A DNA stretch of 64,000 bases, from positions 186,001 through 250,000 of the forward strand of contig CALXMF010000002.1 of the NCBI GenBank assembly GCA_944389415.1. The letters run 5' to 3'. The notes under the pieces are model-generated. The model made no database searches. It was not told where the DNA came from and saw only the letters and a list, made by a program, of their open reading frames with translations. Source of the DNA: an uncultured Spirochaetota bacterium (GTDB taxonomy: Bacteria; Spirochaetota; Spirochaetia; Treponematales; Treponemataceae). This document shows, in pieces, positions 52,279 through 60,773 of the stretch; within the stretch, counting starts at the first letter, position 1; each line of letters opens with the position of its first letter. The position numbers and the translations under genes were made by a program.

Positions 52279-53583
52279 TTAATTATCTTTCAATTCTATC
52301 GTATAATTAAAACGCACCAGACCACTTTTTGCAGCTGGAGAAAAACGCCATTTCCGTATCTGCTCTTTCAGTTCATTTTCAATAAGCGGATGAACGCTTG
52401 ATGACGGTGTTATCGCAATTGTACCAGGCGAAACATTACCAGAAGCTAAAATAGTAAAAGTAATAAGTACAGTTCGGGAACTTTGTAATAGTGTCGCATT
52501 TTTTTCAGATATGAGCAGCTCAGGAGAAGCAGGTTCAAGCAAAGTACGAAAACTTTTATCAACAAGCTCAAACGGAGTTCCCTCAGAATTAGACAATGTT
52601 TTTCCGCTTCCCCTGTCAGAAACAGATTTTTCAGACGGAGCACTTTCTTTCTGTGTCGTTTTTTCCGTAGTTTGTGCGACGGCGTTTTCAGCAGTTTCCT
52701 TGCGAACAGCAGATTCAATACGATCAAGAGATTTAGAAACAGTTTTCTGGTCACTGGCTGAAGTATTCTGTTTTTCTACAGGAACCTGTTCAGCAACAGG
52801 TTCCGGCATTTTTCCGGATGCAGCAACACCTTTTAAAGAATCAGCCACAGCAAGCTGTGTTTGAGAACTTTGAACTTTACCTCCGCCCTGTACAGTTACA
52901 GAATCATTTGAATTAAAGCGCTTCTCCCATTCTTCATCGGAAAGTCCACTTCCACCATCTGCACCACTGCTGCCAGAACGAACAGAGGAATCATCCGACA
53001 CTGTCACAAACCGTTCAACACTTTTAATTGACTTCTCCGCAGTTTTCAGATTTTCAGCAGATGATGTCGAAGATGCTTTTTCTGGAACCGCTGAATTCTG
53101 TGCTGGTGTTTCCGTTTTTATAGGTACGGACAATTTCTGTTCAGCTTGTGCTTCTGAACTAGCTCTTAGGCTTTTAGTTTCAGACTGTGCCGTAGATTCT
53201 TTCAAAATCGGTTTGGTCTGTATTGCCTTCTGTGTATCAACAGAAGGCATTGGCATTTCTTGCACAGTTTGCATTTGTTGTGTTTTTTCTTGAGACAAAG
53301 TAGAATCAATAGGCGATATGGGGTCTGTCAAAACAGCAGAAGATACCCCTTCTGTTTTAAGAGGGATTCCTGTTTCTGACGACTCTGATATCTCCGCTAT
53401 CTGTGCCGTTGACGATGGAAGCGGATCAAGTAACAGCTGAATGGAATGATATTTCTTTTCCGGTATAATCGAAACTGCCGGCAAAACAAGCATCAGCACA
53501 AGCAGAACAACCCAAACAGCAGCCGTACAAATACCGCCAAGTACGTCAGAATGACGACGTATTTCATCACTGCTGTATATCAT
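52279..53583 (-). CDS. TonB-like energy-transducing protein
   Basis: A 434-residue protein with one N-terminal TM helix (about 18-41, AAVWVVLLVLMLVLPAVSII), a long Ser/Thr/Lys/Glu-rich low-complexity middle of some 300 residues that could span the periplasm, and a C-terminal 70-residue domain (TVLITFTILASGNVSPGTIAI, ENELKEQIRKWRFSPA, VRFNYTIEL) with the TonB pattern (VxFxIxxxGxV...Wxfxp). It overlaps exbD by 4 nt. It transmits proton-motive force from ExbBD to outer-membrane receptors; the receptor is unknown, possibly the barrel-like protein upstream. Confidence 0.82.
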   Translation of the reverse strand: MIYSSDEIRRHSDVLGGICTAAVWVVLLVLMLVLPAVSIIPEKKYHSIQLLLDPLPSSTAQIAEISESSETGIPLKTEGVSSAVLTDPISPIDSTLSQEKTQQMQTVQEMPMPSVDTQKAIQTKPILKESTAQSETKSLRASSEAQAEQKLSVPIKTETPAQNSAVPEKASSTSSAENLKTAEKSIKSVERFVTVSDDSSVRSGSSGADGGSGLSDEEWEKRFNSNDSVTVQGGGKVQSSQTQLAVADSLKGVAASGKMPEPVAEQVPVEKQNTSASDQKTVSKSLDRIESAVRKETAENAVAQTTEKTTQKESAPSEKSVSDRGSGKTLSNSEGTPFELVDKSFRTLLEPASPELLISEKNATLLQSSRTVLITFTILASGNVSPGTIAITPSSSVHPLIENELKEQIRKWRFSPAAKSGLVRFNYTIELKDN

Positions 53584-53987
53584 TCTTCTGTCGTGCGCAG
53601 ATTAACGGCTGCGAAACCGTTCATACGAAGAATATCAAACAACGAAACTATCACACTGTTTGTTACCTGACCATCTGCTTCAAGACGCACCGGATACGCA
53701 TTCCGCTCGATATCGCCAGTATCATACGCTGTGAGCTGCGCATCAAGCGATTCCATCGTAACATCCTCTCCGTTTAGCCATAACGTTCCGTCTGCATGGG
53801 CAGTAATGGTAAGTCCAACAGATGCTGTATTCTCAGCTGTTTGAGAAACAGGCAGCTGCACCCGAATACCGGGAAGCACCGCAAACGTCGTAGACACAAG
53901 AAAGAATAGTATCAGCTGAAAAACAATATCAATCATTGGAATCAAATCCGGATGGGACATCTGTAAGTTACTTCGTTTCAGCTTCAT
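53580..53987 (-). CDS. exbD: ExbD/TolR-type biopolymer transport protein
   Basis: A 135-residue protein: cytoplasmic start LKRSNLQMSHPDLIPMIDI with the channel Asp (PMIDIVFQLILFFLV), one TM helix, and a periplasmic domain ending VSLFDILRMNGFAAVNLRT as in ExbD/TolR. With ExbB it forms the proton-driven motor. TolR and ExbD cannot be told apart by sequence alone here; the TonB-like neighbour favours ExbD. Confidence 0.92.
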   Translation of the reverse strand: MKLKRSNLQMSHPDLIPMIDIVFQLILFFLVSTTFAVLPGIRVQLPVSQTAENTASVGLTITAHADGTLWLNGEDVTMESLDAQLTAYDTGDIERNAYPVRLEADGQVTNSVIVSLFDILRMNGFAAVNLRTTEE

Positions 53988-53988
53988 A

Positions 53989-54597
53989 TTAAATACCTTT
54001 TTTTAGATTATAAATCAGCTGCGTGACAGTTGCCTCCATGCGGGCAATGGATTTATTCGTTTCAGACACAAAATAATTATGAAAAATAACTGATGGAATA
54101 GAAATAACCAATCCAGTTGCCGTTGTTACCAGTGCTTCTGCAATAGCACCGGCAAGAAGCGCAGGATCTCCCATTGTTCCTCCCTGGCTTAATACCCCAA
54201 AGGCCTGGATATTACCAGTAACGGTTCCCAATAGTCCAAGCAATGTAGAAATACTCGCAATAGTTCCCAGCGGTGTAAGCAAATGTTCATACCGGGGAAT
54301 AACAACTCCAGCCTCAGAACTGGCAATATCCTGGATTTCTGATTCACTGAGCCGGCGGCATTCAATCGCCTTTCGAATAACAAGCGAAGTTGGTGTATCA
54401 GCTGCGGTACAGGCTCGAATTGCTCCGTTATAATCAAGTTTAGGCAGCAGCTGATTCAATGTAACTGTCAATGACGCATCTCGGCGTCGCACAGAAACAA
54501 AATAAAACAGCCGTTCAAATATAATAAATGTTGCACACAGCGCACACATCGCAAGCGGAATCATTAAAATACCGCCACTTTTCAGAAGAGAAATCAT
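53989..54597 (-). CDS. exbB: ExbB/TolQ-type proton channel protein
   Basis: A 202-residue protein of the MotA/TolQ/ExbB family with three TM helices: LMIPLAMCALCATFIIFERLFYF, then the pair in PLGTIASISTLLGLLGTVTGNIQAF (Thr-rich channel) and IAEALVTTATGLVISIPSVI with the usual A-E-A-L-x-x-T-x-x-G-L. GGAG precedes the ATG. It pairs with ExbD, whose gene starts 1 nt after its stop. Confidence 0.94.
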   Translation of the reverse strand: MISLLKSGGILMIPLAMCALCATFIIFERLFYFVSVRRRDASLTVTLNQLLPKLDYNGAIRACTAADTPTSLVIRKAIECRRLSESEIQDIASSEAGVVIPRYEHLLTPLGTIASISTLLGLLGTVTGNIQAFGVLSQGGTMGDPALLAGAIAEALVTTATGLVISIPSVIFHNYFVSETNKSIARMEATVTQLIYNLKKGI

Positions 54598-54629
54598 ATC
54601 ATCAACTCCTTTATTTCTTACATAATAAC

Positions 54630-56294
54630 CTATAAATAAAACTGTAACAGGAAGGTTATTGCTCCACCCCGTAGGATATACGGTCCCTCATATATTCTAT
54701 CACGACCTAATATCAAAGGTACAACATCTGTCATTTTTAGTGCGAAACTGACAAATCTTGTCGCACGATAAAAACTGCCAAATGAAATATCTGGTAATGC
54801 GAACCGATCATGTCTCCACGATATTTCGGCAGAAATATCAGCCCCCCAACGTGCATCGGAATCATGAACAGCGAATGTACCGATAATCGAATTACGGTAC
54901 GCACCAGCAGGTACGTGCAGCCAGCGACTTCGCCAAGTTATCCCCGCATCAAACATTCCTTTTGCAAAAGATATACCAATATCACTATCAAACGAAGTCC
55001 GTGTTACTGTTCTGCCTGAAAAAAAACCATATTCCGCTGTCCATGAACTAAAATCACTTTCAGCACAACCATTTTCCAACGCTGTAGATCGGAATTCCCC
55101 CAAAACAGAAACAGCGAACATTGATCCGACCGGTATAATAACGGATGTCCTTGCAAACCAGTCTGATTGTTCCCCTGCTAGACTGCGGAAAACAGTAAAT
55201 ACGTTGTCAGTAAATAAACTGCCGTATTCAGGCTGAAATGATTCAAGGCCACCGGAAACAGCTACCATAATTTGCCTGTCAGTTTTTCCCAATGGTATTT
55301 TGCCCTCAGCCGACAACGAAAATGGTATAATGATCTGCCCCGGAACATCCGCAGAAGTAAATACCACAGCAGTTTTTCCTTCTATCCGGAGTACAGCCTC
55401 TCTTTCCCAAAACGCGGAAAGCATAATACTGCCGCGGTGAATTGAATCGGAAGCAGATCCATAGAGGTTATTATATAAATATTCCGCATCAAAAGCGATA
55501 CCTACACTGTTCTTTTTCCAATCAATACCAAGCGCAGGCACAATACTGAATACTGAAAAATGATGGCTAAGAGAAGGCATTGTATCATTGGCGATAGAAT
55601 CAGCATAGCGGGTAAATAAACCAATGTTCATATTGCCATTTAGAGAAAATCCCTGCGGAAGAAACAGCAATAGTCCAGTTTTTCCATCAATTGTATGATT
55701 AGTAATATCACTGAAAACAGGAGACTTACTCTGCAGACCGTCTGAGCTGGTATTATATAAGCCATCAAGATACCATTCTATTTTTTCTCTAGTGAATGTT
55801 TTCCTTCCTTTCAGCAGTGTATTTGAAACAGTATACCCTTTTGCAGGATCGTGTGTTCCGAATCCAAAGGCTGAATTATGATTAAAACGAAATGTGAACG
55901 GGGATGGAAGAGCCGTGGCATTATCTGAAGAACGACGTGTTTGTATAAAAATATCACCCATTACATTTCCCGGCCATCCACCCCCAACAGAACCTTCCAT
56001 AAATAGGCTACGTTCACGAACAGCCATCTCAGAAGGAGAGAGCATCTTGTTTTCTGTTTCATTTACAGAGACAGGTATTATATCTTCTTCAACAACAGTT
56101 TCTGTGAGAGGCTTTTCAGGAGGAATAACAGATACAAACGACGGAATTGCATCATCAGCAACTACAGGAACATCACCCTCAACAATAGTCATTATATCAG
56201 GCAGTATAATATTATCCTTAATATCTGGCATCTCTTGTGAGAAAATAGAAAATACACAGTTCAGCACTCCAAGCAAAGTAATACTCTTTTTCAT
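54630..56294 (-). CDS. Putative outer-membrane beta-barrel protein
   Basis: A 554-residue protein with a signal peptide (SITLLGVLNCVFSIFSQ), a Pro/Glu/Val-rich linker of about 80 residues, then about 450 residues with alternating hydrophobic and polar, aromatic-rich strands (FTFRFNHNSAFGFGTHDPA; VGIAFDAEYLYNNLYG; YGFFSGRTVTRTSFDSDIGISF). It ends GAITFLLQFYL; a hydrophobic, aromatic strand at the very end suits a Bam-inserted barrel. ATG at 56294 has GAGGGA upstream and is preferred to 56309. Between the TPR gene and exbB, it may be the target of the ExbBD/TonB motor. Confidence 0.7.
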   Translation of the reverse strand: MKKSITLLGVLNCVFSIFSQEMPDIKDNIILPDIMTIVEGDVPVVADDAIPSFVSVIPPEKPLTETVVEEDIIPVSVNETENKMLSPSEMAVRERSLFMEGSVGGGWPGNVMGDIFIQTRRSSDNATALPSPFTFRFNHNSAFGFGTHDPAKGYTVSNTLLKGRKTFTREKIEWYLDGLYNTSSDGLQSKSPVFSDITNHTIDGKTGLLLFLPQGFSLNGNMNIGLFTRYADSIANDTMPSLSHHFSVFSIVPALGIDWKKNSVGIAFDAEYLYNNLYGSASDSIHRGSIMLSAFWEREAVLRIEGKTAVVFTSADVPGQIIIPFSLSAEGKIPLGKTDRQIMVAVSGGLESFQPEYGSLFTDNVFTVFRSLAGEQSDWFARTSVIIPVGSMFAVSVLGEFRSTALENGCAESDFSSWTAEYGFFSGRTVTRTSFDSDIGISFAKGMFDAGITWRSRWLHVPAGAYRNSIIGTFAVHDSDARWGADISAEISWRHDRFALPDISFGSFYRATRFVSFALKMTDVVPLILGRDRIYEGPYILRGGAITFLLQFYL

Positions 56295-56308
56295 CGTTTC
56301 CCTCAGCA

Positions 56309-59236
56309 TCAGAATTGATCAGATAAAACAGCGGCACGAGACGCCCATATAGTATCACTAAAAGAATTTCGAAGCGTAGTGATAATTTGGTGAACATTCG
56401 CATCCATTCCAGCCAAATCAAAAGATTCCGCAGCACTATATAAACACTGCGCCGCACGTTCACGATCAAATAAAACAAACTTTTCTGCAGCGATAAGATA
56501 GTTAGAAGAAGCTTCACTATATTGTTCTGTACTGCGGTACCATAACGCCAACAGCATAATGGCTTCAGCTTCATGCACAGTATCAGACTGTTTGCTGGCA
56601 GCATTCAATAGTTCCTGCAATAGCTGTTCAGCCTTAATTCCGTCACGATCCAGCAGCAAACCTGCAAGTCTTATACCAGCAGTACGCCCTTGTTCTGTCA
56701 ATGAACCGCCAAGTCTCTCATATTCAGCCTGCGCAGAAACAACCGCCTCATCAGCGCCGGCATTCAGTTTTTCCAATTCAAGACGCCGCATATTCAAAGA
56801 AAGTCCCTTTACCTGTTGTGGAAAAGAAGATTGCAATGCAGATATACAATCTAAAGCCCGTTGATATTCTCCTGTTCCCGTATATAAGTCAACCAGACGA
56901 ATAAGCGTATCATATAAATAAGTACTTTCCGGATATGAATTCCACAACATCTGGTACAGCAAAATCGCTAAATCACTGTGACCTATCTGCATAAAACTCT
57001 CTGCACCAAAATATACAGCGGCATCTATATATTTCCCCTGCGGCCGCTGCCGACGGTATACAGTAAAACGTTCTGCCGCAGACTCATAATCTCCGGCAGT
57101 ATAAAAAATCTCACCTCTTCTAAACGCCGCTTCATCTGCATAACCACTTGAAGGAAATGTCTCTTCAATAAATTTAAAAGTATTATCCGCCTCTGTCAGC
57201 CGTTCCATATCACTATAGATAAGCGCTTTGAAATAAATAATCGGAACACTGTCCTGATCAAAATCAGTTACCGGTTCAATATACGCAAGAGCTCTTGCAT
57301 ATTCTCCTCTGTCCCTGCTTACAGATGCAGCGAGCAGACAGGCGTCACGTTTATCTGAAAAAGTATTGCTCAGCTTAATCAACTCAGCAGCACTTTGTTC
57401 AGCACGCTCAAGCCATAAGCCTCTGTTTTCTGTATCTTCACCAGATAGAAGCACTGCAGCTGATACGGCCATACGGAACGCTGGCGGAGCAAGCACATGC
57501 TGAGGATAAGCCTCTGCAAAAGAAATCAGTTCAGTCCATGCTGATTTATTCTGACCTAATCGATAGCAAGAGTATCCATAATAAAACTTCGCGTAAGGAA
57601 CATATTGTTCATCTTCCATCTTTCTGCTTCTCAAAAACAATTCCGCAGCACACTGCCAATTCTTCATATTAAATGCAGCAAGGGCCGCAGTATATTCTGC
57701 GCCGGAAGTATCAGCAGCACGAACTGCATATTCAAATGCATCTGCATTACGTCCAAGACGCAGCAGAACTTTTGCGTATTCCAGACACTCTTCCGCATTC
57801 AGATATTCATCAGCAAATGCATATCGAGCCGCAGACTGTTCATAGCGATTATCACCAGCAAACAGATGTGCAGCTAAAATATTCAGCCGCATATCATCAG
57901 TCATTCCATATTGTTCAATTACCGCAAGACCTTTCTGTATATCCCCCGTATTTGCATATGCCAAAGCCGTATAATAAACTGCATCCTCATACATACCAGT
58001 TGGCAATCCAGCTTGTGCCGGATCAGCGCAGGTTAAAAACGCCATACCATGTTCAAGGCAGAGCAACCAGTTTTCTGAAAACGCTGCATATCGAATCATC
58101 TGCCCCTGATATAAAAGCCTATTCTCTCCTTCCATAGCAAACTCAGCCGCAGCAGATAACTCAGCTGCCGCAGAAACAGCACGTGCAGTCTCTGAACCAT
58201 GTGCACTGCGAAATACAGATTCTGCATAGTACAATGTTGATAAAAACAGAGTCTCTGCATTACCACTATGGCGTGCTTTTTCAGCATATTTCATAGATTG
58301 TTCATATCGACCGGCCGTAAATGCATCCTCTGCAAGATACAGCCACATATAGGAAAGTAAAACTGATAAATCATCCTGTGACTGATCAACAGATTCCAAA
58401 ACCGTATCAAGAGAAAAATGCTCAGGATCAGAAACTGCAATAAGATACAGTTTCTTTAGTGCAGCGACTGTATCAGGATATCCTTCAGAGACGATTCTTG
58501 TATATAAAGTAAAAGCATCATTCATGCGATCCGTTTTTTCAGCAGCACCAGCAGCAGTCATCATCCATCGTGAATATACTTTTTCATCTGCCACCAATTC
58601 TTTTATTGGCATATTCATATACAGCTGCCAAACTTGCTCGTACTCATCAAGCGCCGCATACGACGACAGTAACAGATCATATATTTGCAGACGCTGTTCA
58701 TCTGATTGCCAAAGTCCATTATCTTTTACATACGATGCCAGCAGAACCGCATCCTCAAAACGCGGCTGAGAGAGCTGTACACAAGCAAGCGCTGAATACC
58801 ATAACGCACTCCAATACTCACTGTTCCAATGAGATTTATCCATATTACGGTATAATTTACATGACTTATACAATCTCTCAATACATATATCAAATTGGCG
58901 TTGTTCATACGCACATCTTCCAAGCCAGTATGCAGCAGACGCACGAATTCTATCACTGCCCTCTTTTAACGCTTTTAGTAACGGATCTTCCGCCTCGACA
59001 AGATATCCTAATCGAAACAGACTTTCACCTTCATATAGACATACTTCAGGTATCCTGGATGAATATGGAAAATATTTCTGAAATTTACGAGCCCGCTCAG
59101 CAGTTCCTGGATAAAAACCACCTTTATACGAGGCATATAACTCATTAAACAAAACTCCTGCATTCGTCTGCGCAGCGGCAGGAACCGCCAGACACAACAG
59201 CAAATATAGACAGAAATACCGATACAGCCTATACAT
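56309..59236 (-). CDS. Large exported TPR protein of the ExbBD/TonB operon
   Basis: A 975-residue protein with a signal peptide (FCLYLLLCLAVPAAAQT) and TPR/Sel1-like helical repeats along its whole length (YEGESLFRLGYLVEAEDPLLKALKEG; EAAFRRGEIFYTAGDYESAAERF; ALDCISALQSSFP). The second half looks like the CpoB/YbgF-type TPR next to tol genes in many Gram-negatives (AFRRGEIFYTAGDYESA...). It is the first gene of a five-gene operon (TPR, barrel, ExbB, ExbD, TonB-like) and probably a periplasmic scaffold. The next gene starts 14 nt after its stop. Confidence 0.82.
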   Translation of the reverse strand: MYRLYRYFCLYLLLCLAVPAAAQTNAGVLFNELYASYKGGFYPGTAERARKFQKYFPYSSRIPEVCLYEGESLFRLGYLVEAEDPLLKALKEGSDRIRASAAYWLGRCAYEQRQFDICIERLYKSCKLYRNMDKSHWNSEYWSALWYSALACVQLSQPRFEDAVLLASYVKDNGLWQSDEQRLQIYDLLLSSYAALDEYEQVWQLYMNMPIKELVADEKVYSRWMMTAAGAAEKTDRMNDAFTLYTRIVSEGYPDTVAALKKLYLIAVSDPEHFSLDTVLESVDQSQDDLSVLLSYMWLYLAEDAFTAGRYEQSMKYAEKARHSGNAETLFLSTLYYAESVFRSAHGSETARAVSAAAELSAAAEFAMEGENRLLYQGQMIRYAAFSENWLLCLEHGMAFLTCADPAQAGLPTGMYEDAVYYTALAYANTGDIQKGLAVIEQYGMTDDMRLNILAAHLFAGDNRYEQSAARYAFADEYLNAEECLEYAKVLLRLGRNADAFEYAVRAADTSGAEYTAALAAFNMKNWQCAAELFLRSRKMEDEQYVPYAKFYYGYSCYRLGQNKSAWTELISFAEAYPQHVLAPPAFRMAVSAAVLLSGEDTENRGLWLERAEQSAAELIKLSNTFSDKRDACLLAASVSRDRGEYARALAYIEPVTDFDQDSVPIIYFKALIYSDMERLTEADNTFKFIEETFPSSGYADEAAFRRGEIFYTAGDYESAAERFTVYRRQRPQGKYIDAAVYFGAESFMQIGHSDLAILLYQMLWNSYPESTYLYDTLIRLVDLYTGTGEYQRALDCISALQSSFPQQVKGLSLNMRRLELEKLNAGADEAVVSAQAEYERLGGSLTEQGRTAGIRLAGLLLDRDGIKAEQLLQELLNAASKQSDTVHEAEAIMLLALWYRSTEQYSEASSNYLIAAEKFVLFDRERAAQCLYSAAESFDLAGMDANVHQIITTLRNSFSDTIWASRAAVLSDQF

Positions 59237-59276
59237 ATATCAAACCCTCTTTTTAGCTATTGTTATTACAACGAAG

Positions 59277-59317
59277 CAGAGAAATGATATAGACTAATCG
59301 TATATATCATTTCTCTG
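59277..59317. repeat. 15-bp perfect inverted repeat before the TPR operon
   Basis: Arms CAGAGAAATGATATA (59277-59291) and its complement (59303-59317) surround an 11-nt loop. No T run follows, so it is more likely an operator or mRNA-end structure than a standard intrinsic terminator. It lies 40 nt upstream of the TPR gene and 58 nt after the 461-residue protein gene. Confidence 0.65.
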
Positions 59318-59374
59318 TGTATAACAAATTGTTAGACAGGCTTGTTACATCAATATGATTCTGTCTTTTGAGGA

Positions 59375-60760
59375 TTATTCAGGAAAAAATAAATCAGACG
59401 AACTTATGCGCACTAAATGAATAAAAGAAGACGGGTATGCATCTAAAAGTTTTTCCAGCGAGGTCTCGACGCCATTCATAAAAACAGCCAATCCATATTT
59501 ACCGTTTGCATCAAAATAGGGAAAGAAAGCAATGCAATTTGTAAAAAAATTCACCTCAGGCGATTTTGATCTATCTGTCTCACGAAGTGCGCCCAAATAA
59601 AATTTCCCCGGTTCCTGAGCGGCAAGAATATAAAACAAAGACTGAAGATGAGTAATAGAATAACCTGCATTTTTTATATATCCGGGAGACATTACAATAC
59701 CAGCAGGAGAAAGCTCTGATGCAAACGGATTAATTTTAACATCAACACCAGAATCAGCATACAACATATTATTGCCGGTATATACCGACTCCGCAGCAGC
59801 TGCCAAATTTCTTGTCCAATCAAGGGCAAAAGACAAGTTATACTGTTGCCCAAGAACACTGGTCATTCCTAATGAACTGCGTGTAATAGTCGGTTTAAGA
59901 AGAGGTGCGATTTTAAGTGCACCACCTGTTGCCGGCATCATCAATCCGTCTACTATCCATTTTACAAAACCGCCTGAAGAAAGAAGTAATTTATTTTCAG
60001 CATCAACTATATCATCAGGAACAGAGAATGGTTCACCATTCGTCAGATGGACTAAACTGGCGTCACCTTCAAGAACAGCATCTTCTGTATACACAATACG
60101 GGACAGATTTTCACGAATCACCTGTACCATCTGCAATACACTGTGGTACAACTCAGGCATAACATTGATATATTCCCAAGGAAGTGAAGATTTTGTCCAT
60201 GATGCAATATCCGAAAAAGACGCCGTATAGAGTTTTTCTACAGGAATCCCCAACTGAACCCCGCGTACAGCAAAAGCACCGTACACAATAAAATCAACAA
60301 ATGTCTTATCCCCGCCAGAACGAAATTGAAGGAAAACGTTCTCATCCGTTGAAATATAATATTTTACAGAAACAAAAGAATTATCAGCAATATTCTTGGT
60401 CAGTATCCAACTCCCATAAGATTGTGCAGGGTACACATCTGAAGTCATAGTAGATACCCCATTATCAGAATATACAGACAAAGATATACTTTCACGAGGA
60501 GCAATAATAACAGAAAAACGATCTTCATTTTCCTCGGCTCGCACTTCAAACAATTCCCCTGCCTCATTCCGGCGCACTTCAGGCTGTTTATCCTGCAGCA
60601 CACTCATTGGCGGATACAACCATGATTCTTCTATTTCACGCCGGATCATCACCGAATCTGGCATTCCCCGCCGATTATATTCCGCAAAAAGAGGTAATAC
60701 ACTGCATATACATATGCAGACAAGTATACCTGCATATATTTTCTTCTGGGCACCAGACAT
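59375..60760 (-). CDS. Exported protein, probably spirochaete-specific, function unknown
   Basis: A 461-residue protein with a signal peptide (KIYAGILVCICICSVLPLFAEYN). The mature part is mixed alpha/beta, with VMIRREIEESWLYPPMSVL, a beta-rich block (FSVIIAPRESISLSVYSDNG), then helices and FYILAAQEPGKFYLGALRE. No catalytic or binding motif is obvious. GGAGGTGG precedes the ATG at 60760, which is therefore preferred to one at 60790. It starts 13 nt after the dehydratase-activase stop and so is on its transcript. Confidence 0.72.
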   Translation of the reverse strand: MSGAQKKIYAGILVCICICSVLPLFAEYNRRGMPDSVMIRREIEESWLYPPMSVLQDKQPEVRRNEAGELFEVRAEENEDRFSVIIAPRESISLSVYSDNGVSTMTSDVYPAQSYGSWILTKNIADNSFVSVKYYISTDENVFLQFRSGGDKTFVDFIVYGAFAVRGVQLGIPVEKLYTASFSDIASWTKSSLPWEYINVMPELYHSVLQMVQVIRENLSRIVYTEDAVLEGDASLVHLTNGEPFSVPDDIVDAENKLLLSSGGFVKWIVDGLMMPATGGALKIAPLLKPTITRSSLGMTSVLGQQYNLSFALDWTRNLAAAAESVYTGNNMLYADSGVDVKINPFASELSPAGIVMSPGYIKNAGYSITHLQSLFYILAAQEPGKFYLGALRETDRSKSPEVNFFTNCIAFFPYFDANGKYGLAVFMNGVETSLEKLLDAYPSSFIHLVRISSSDLFFPE

Positions 60761-60773
60761 CTGCCACCTCCAC

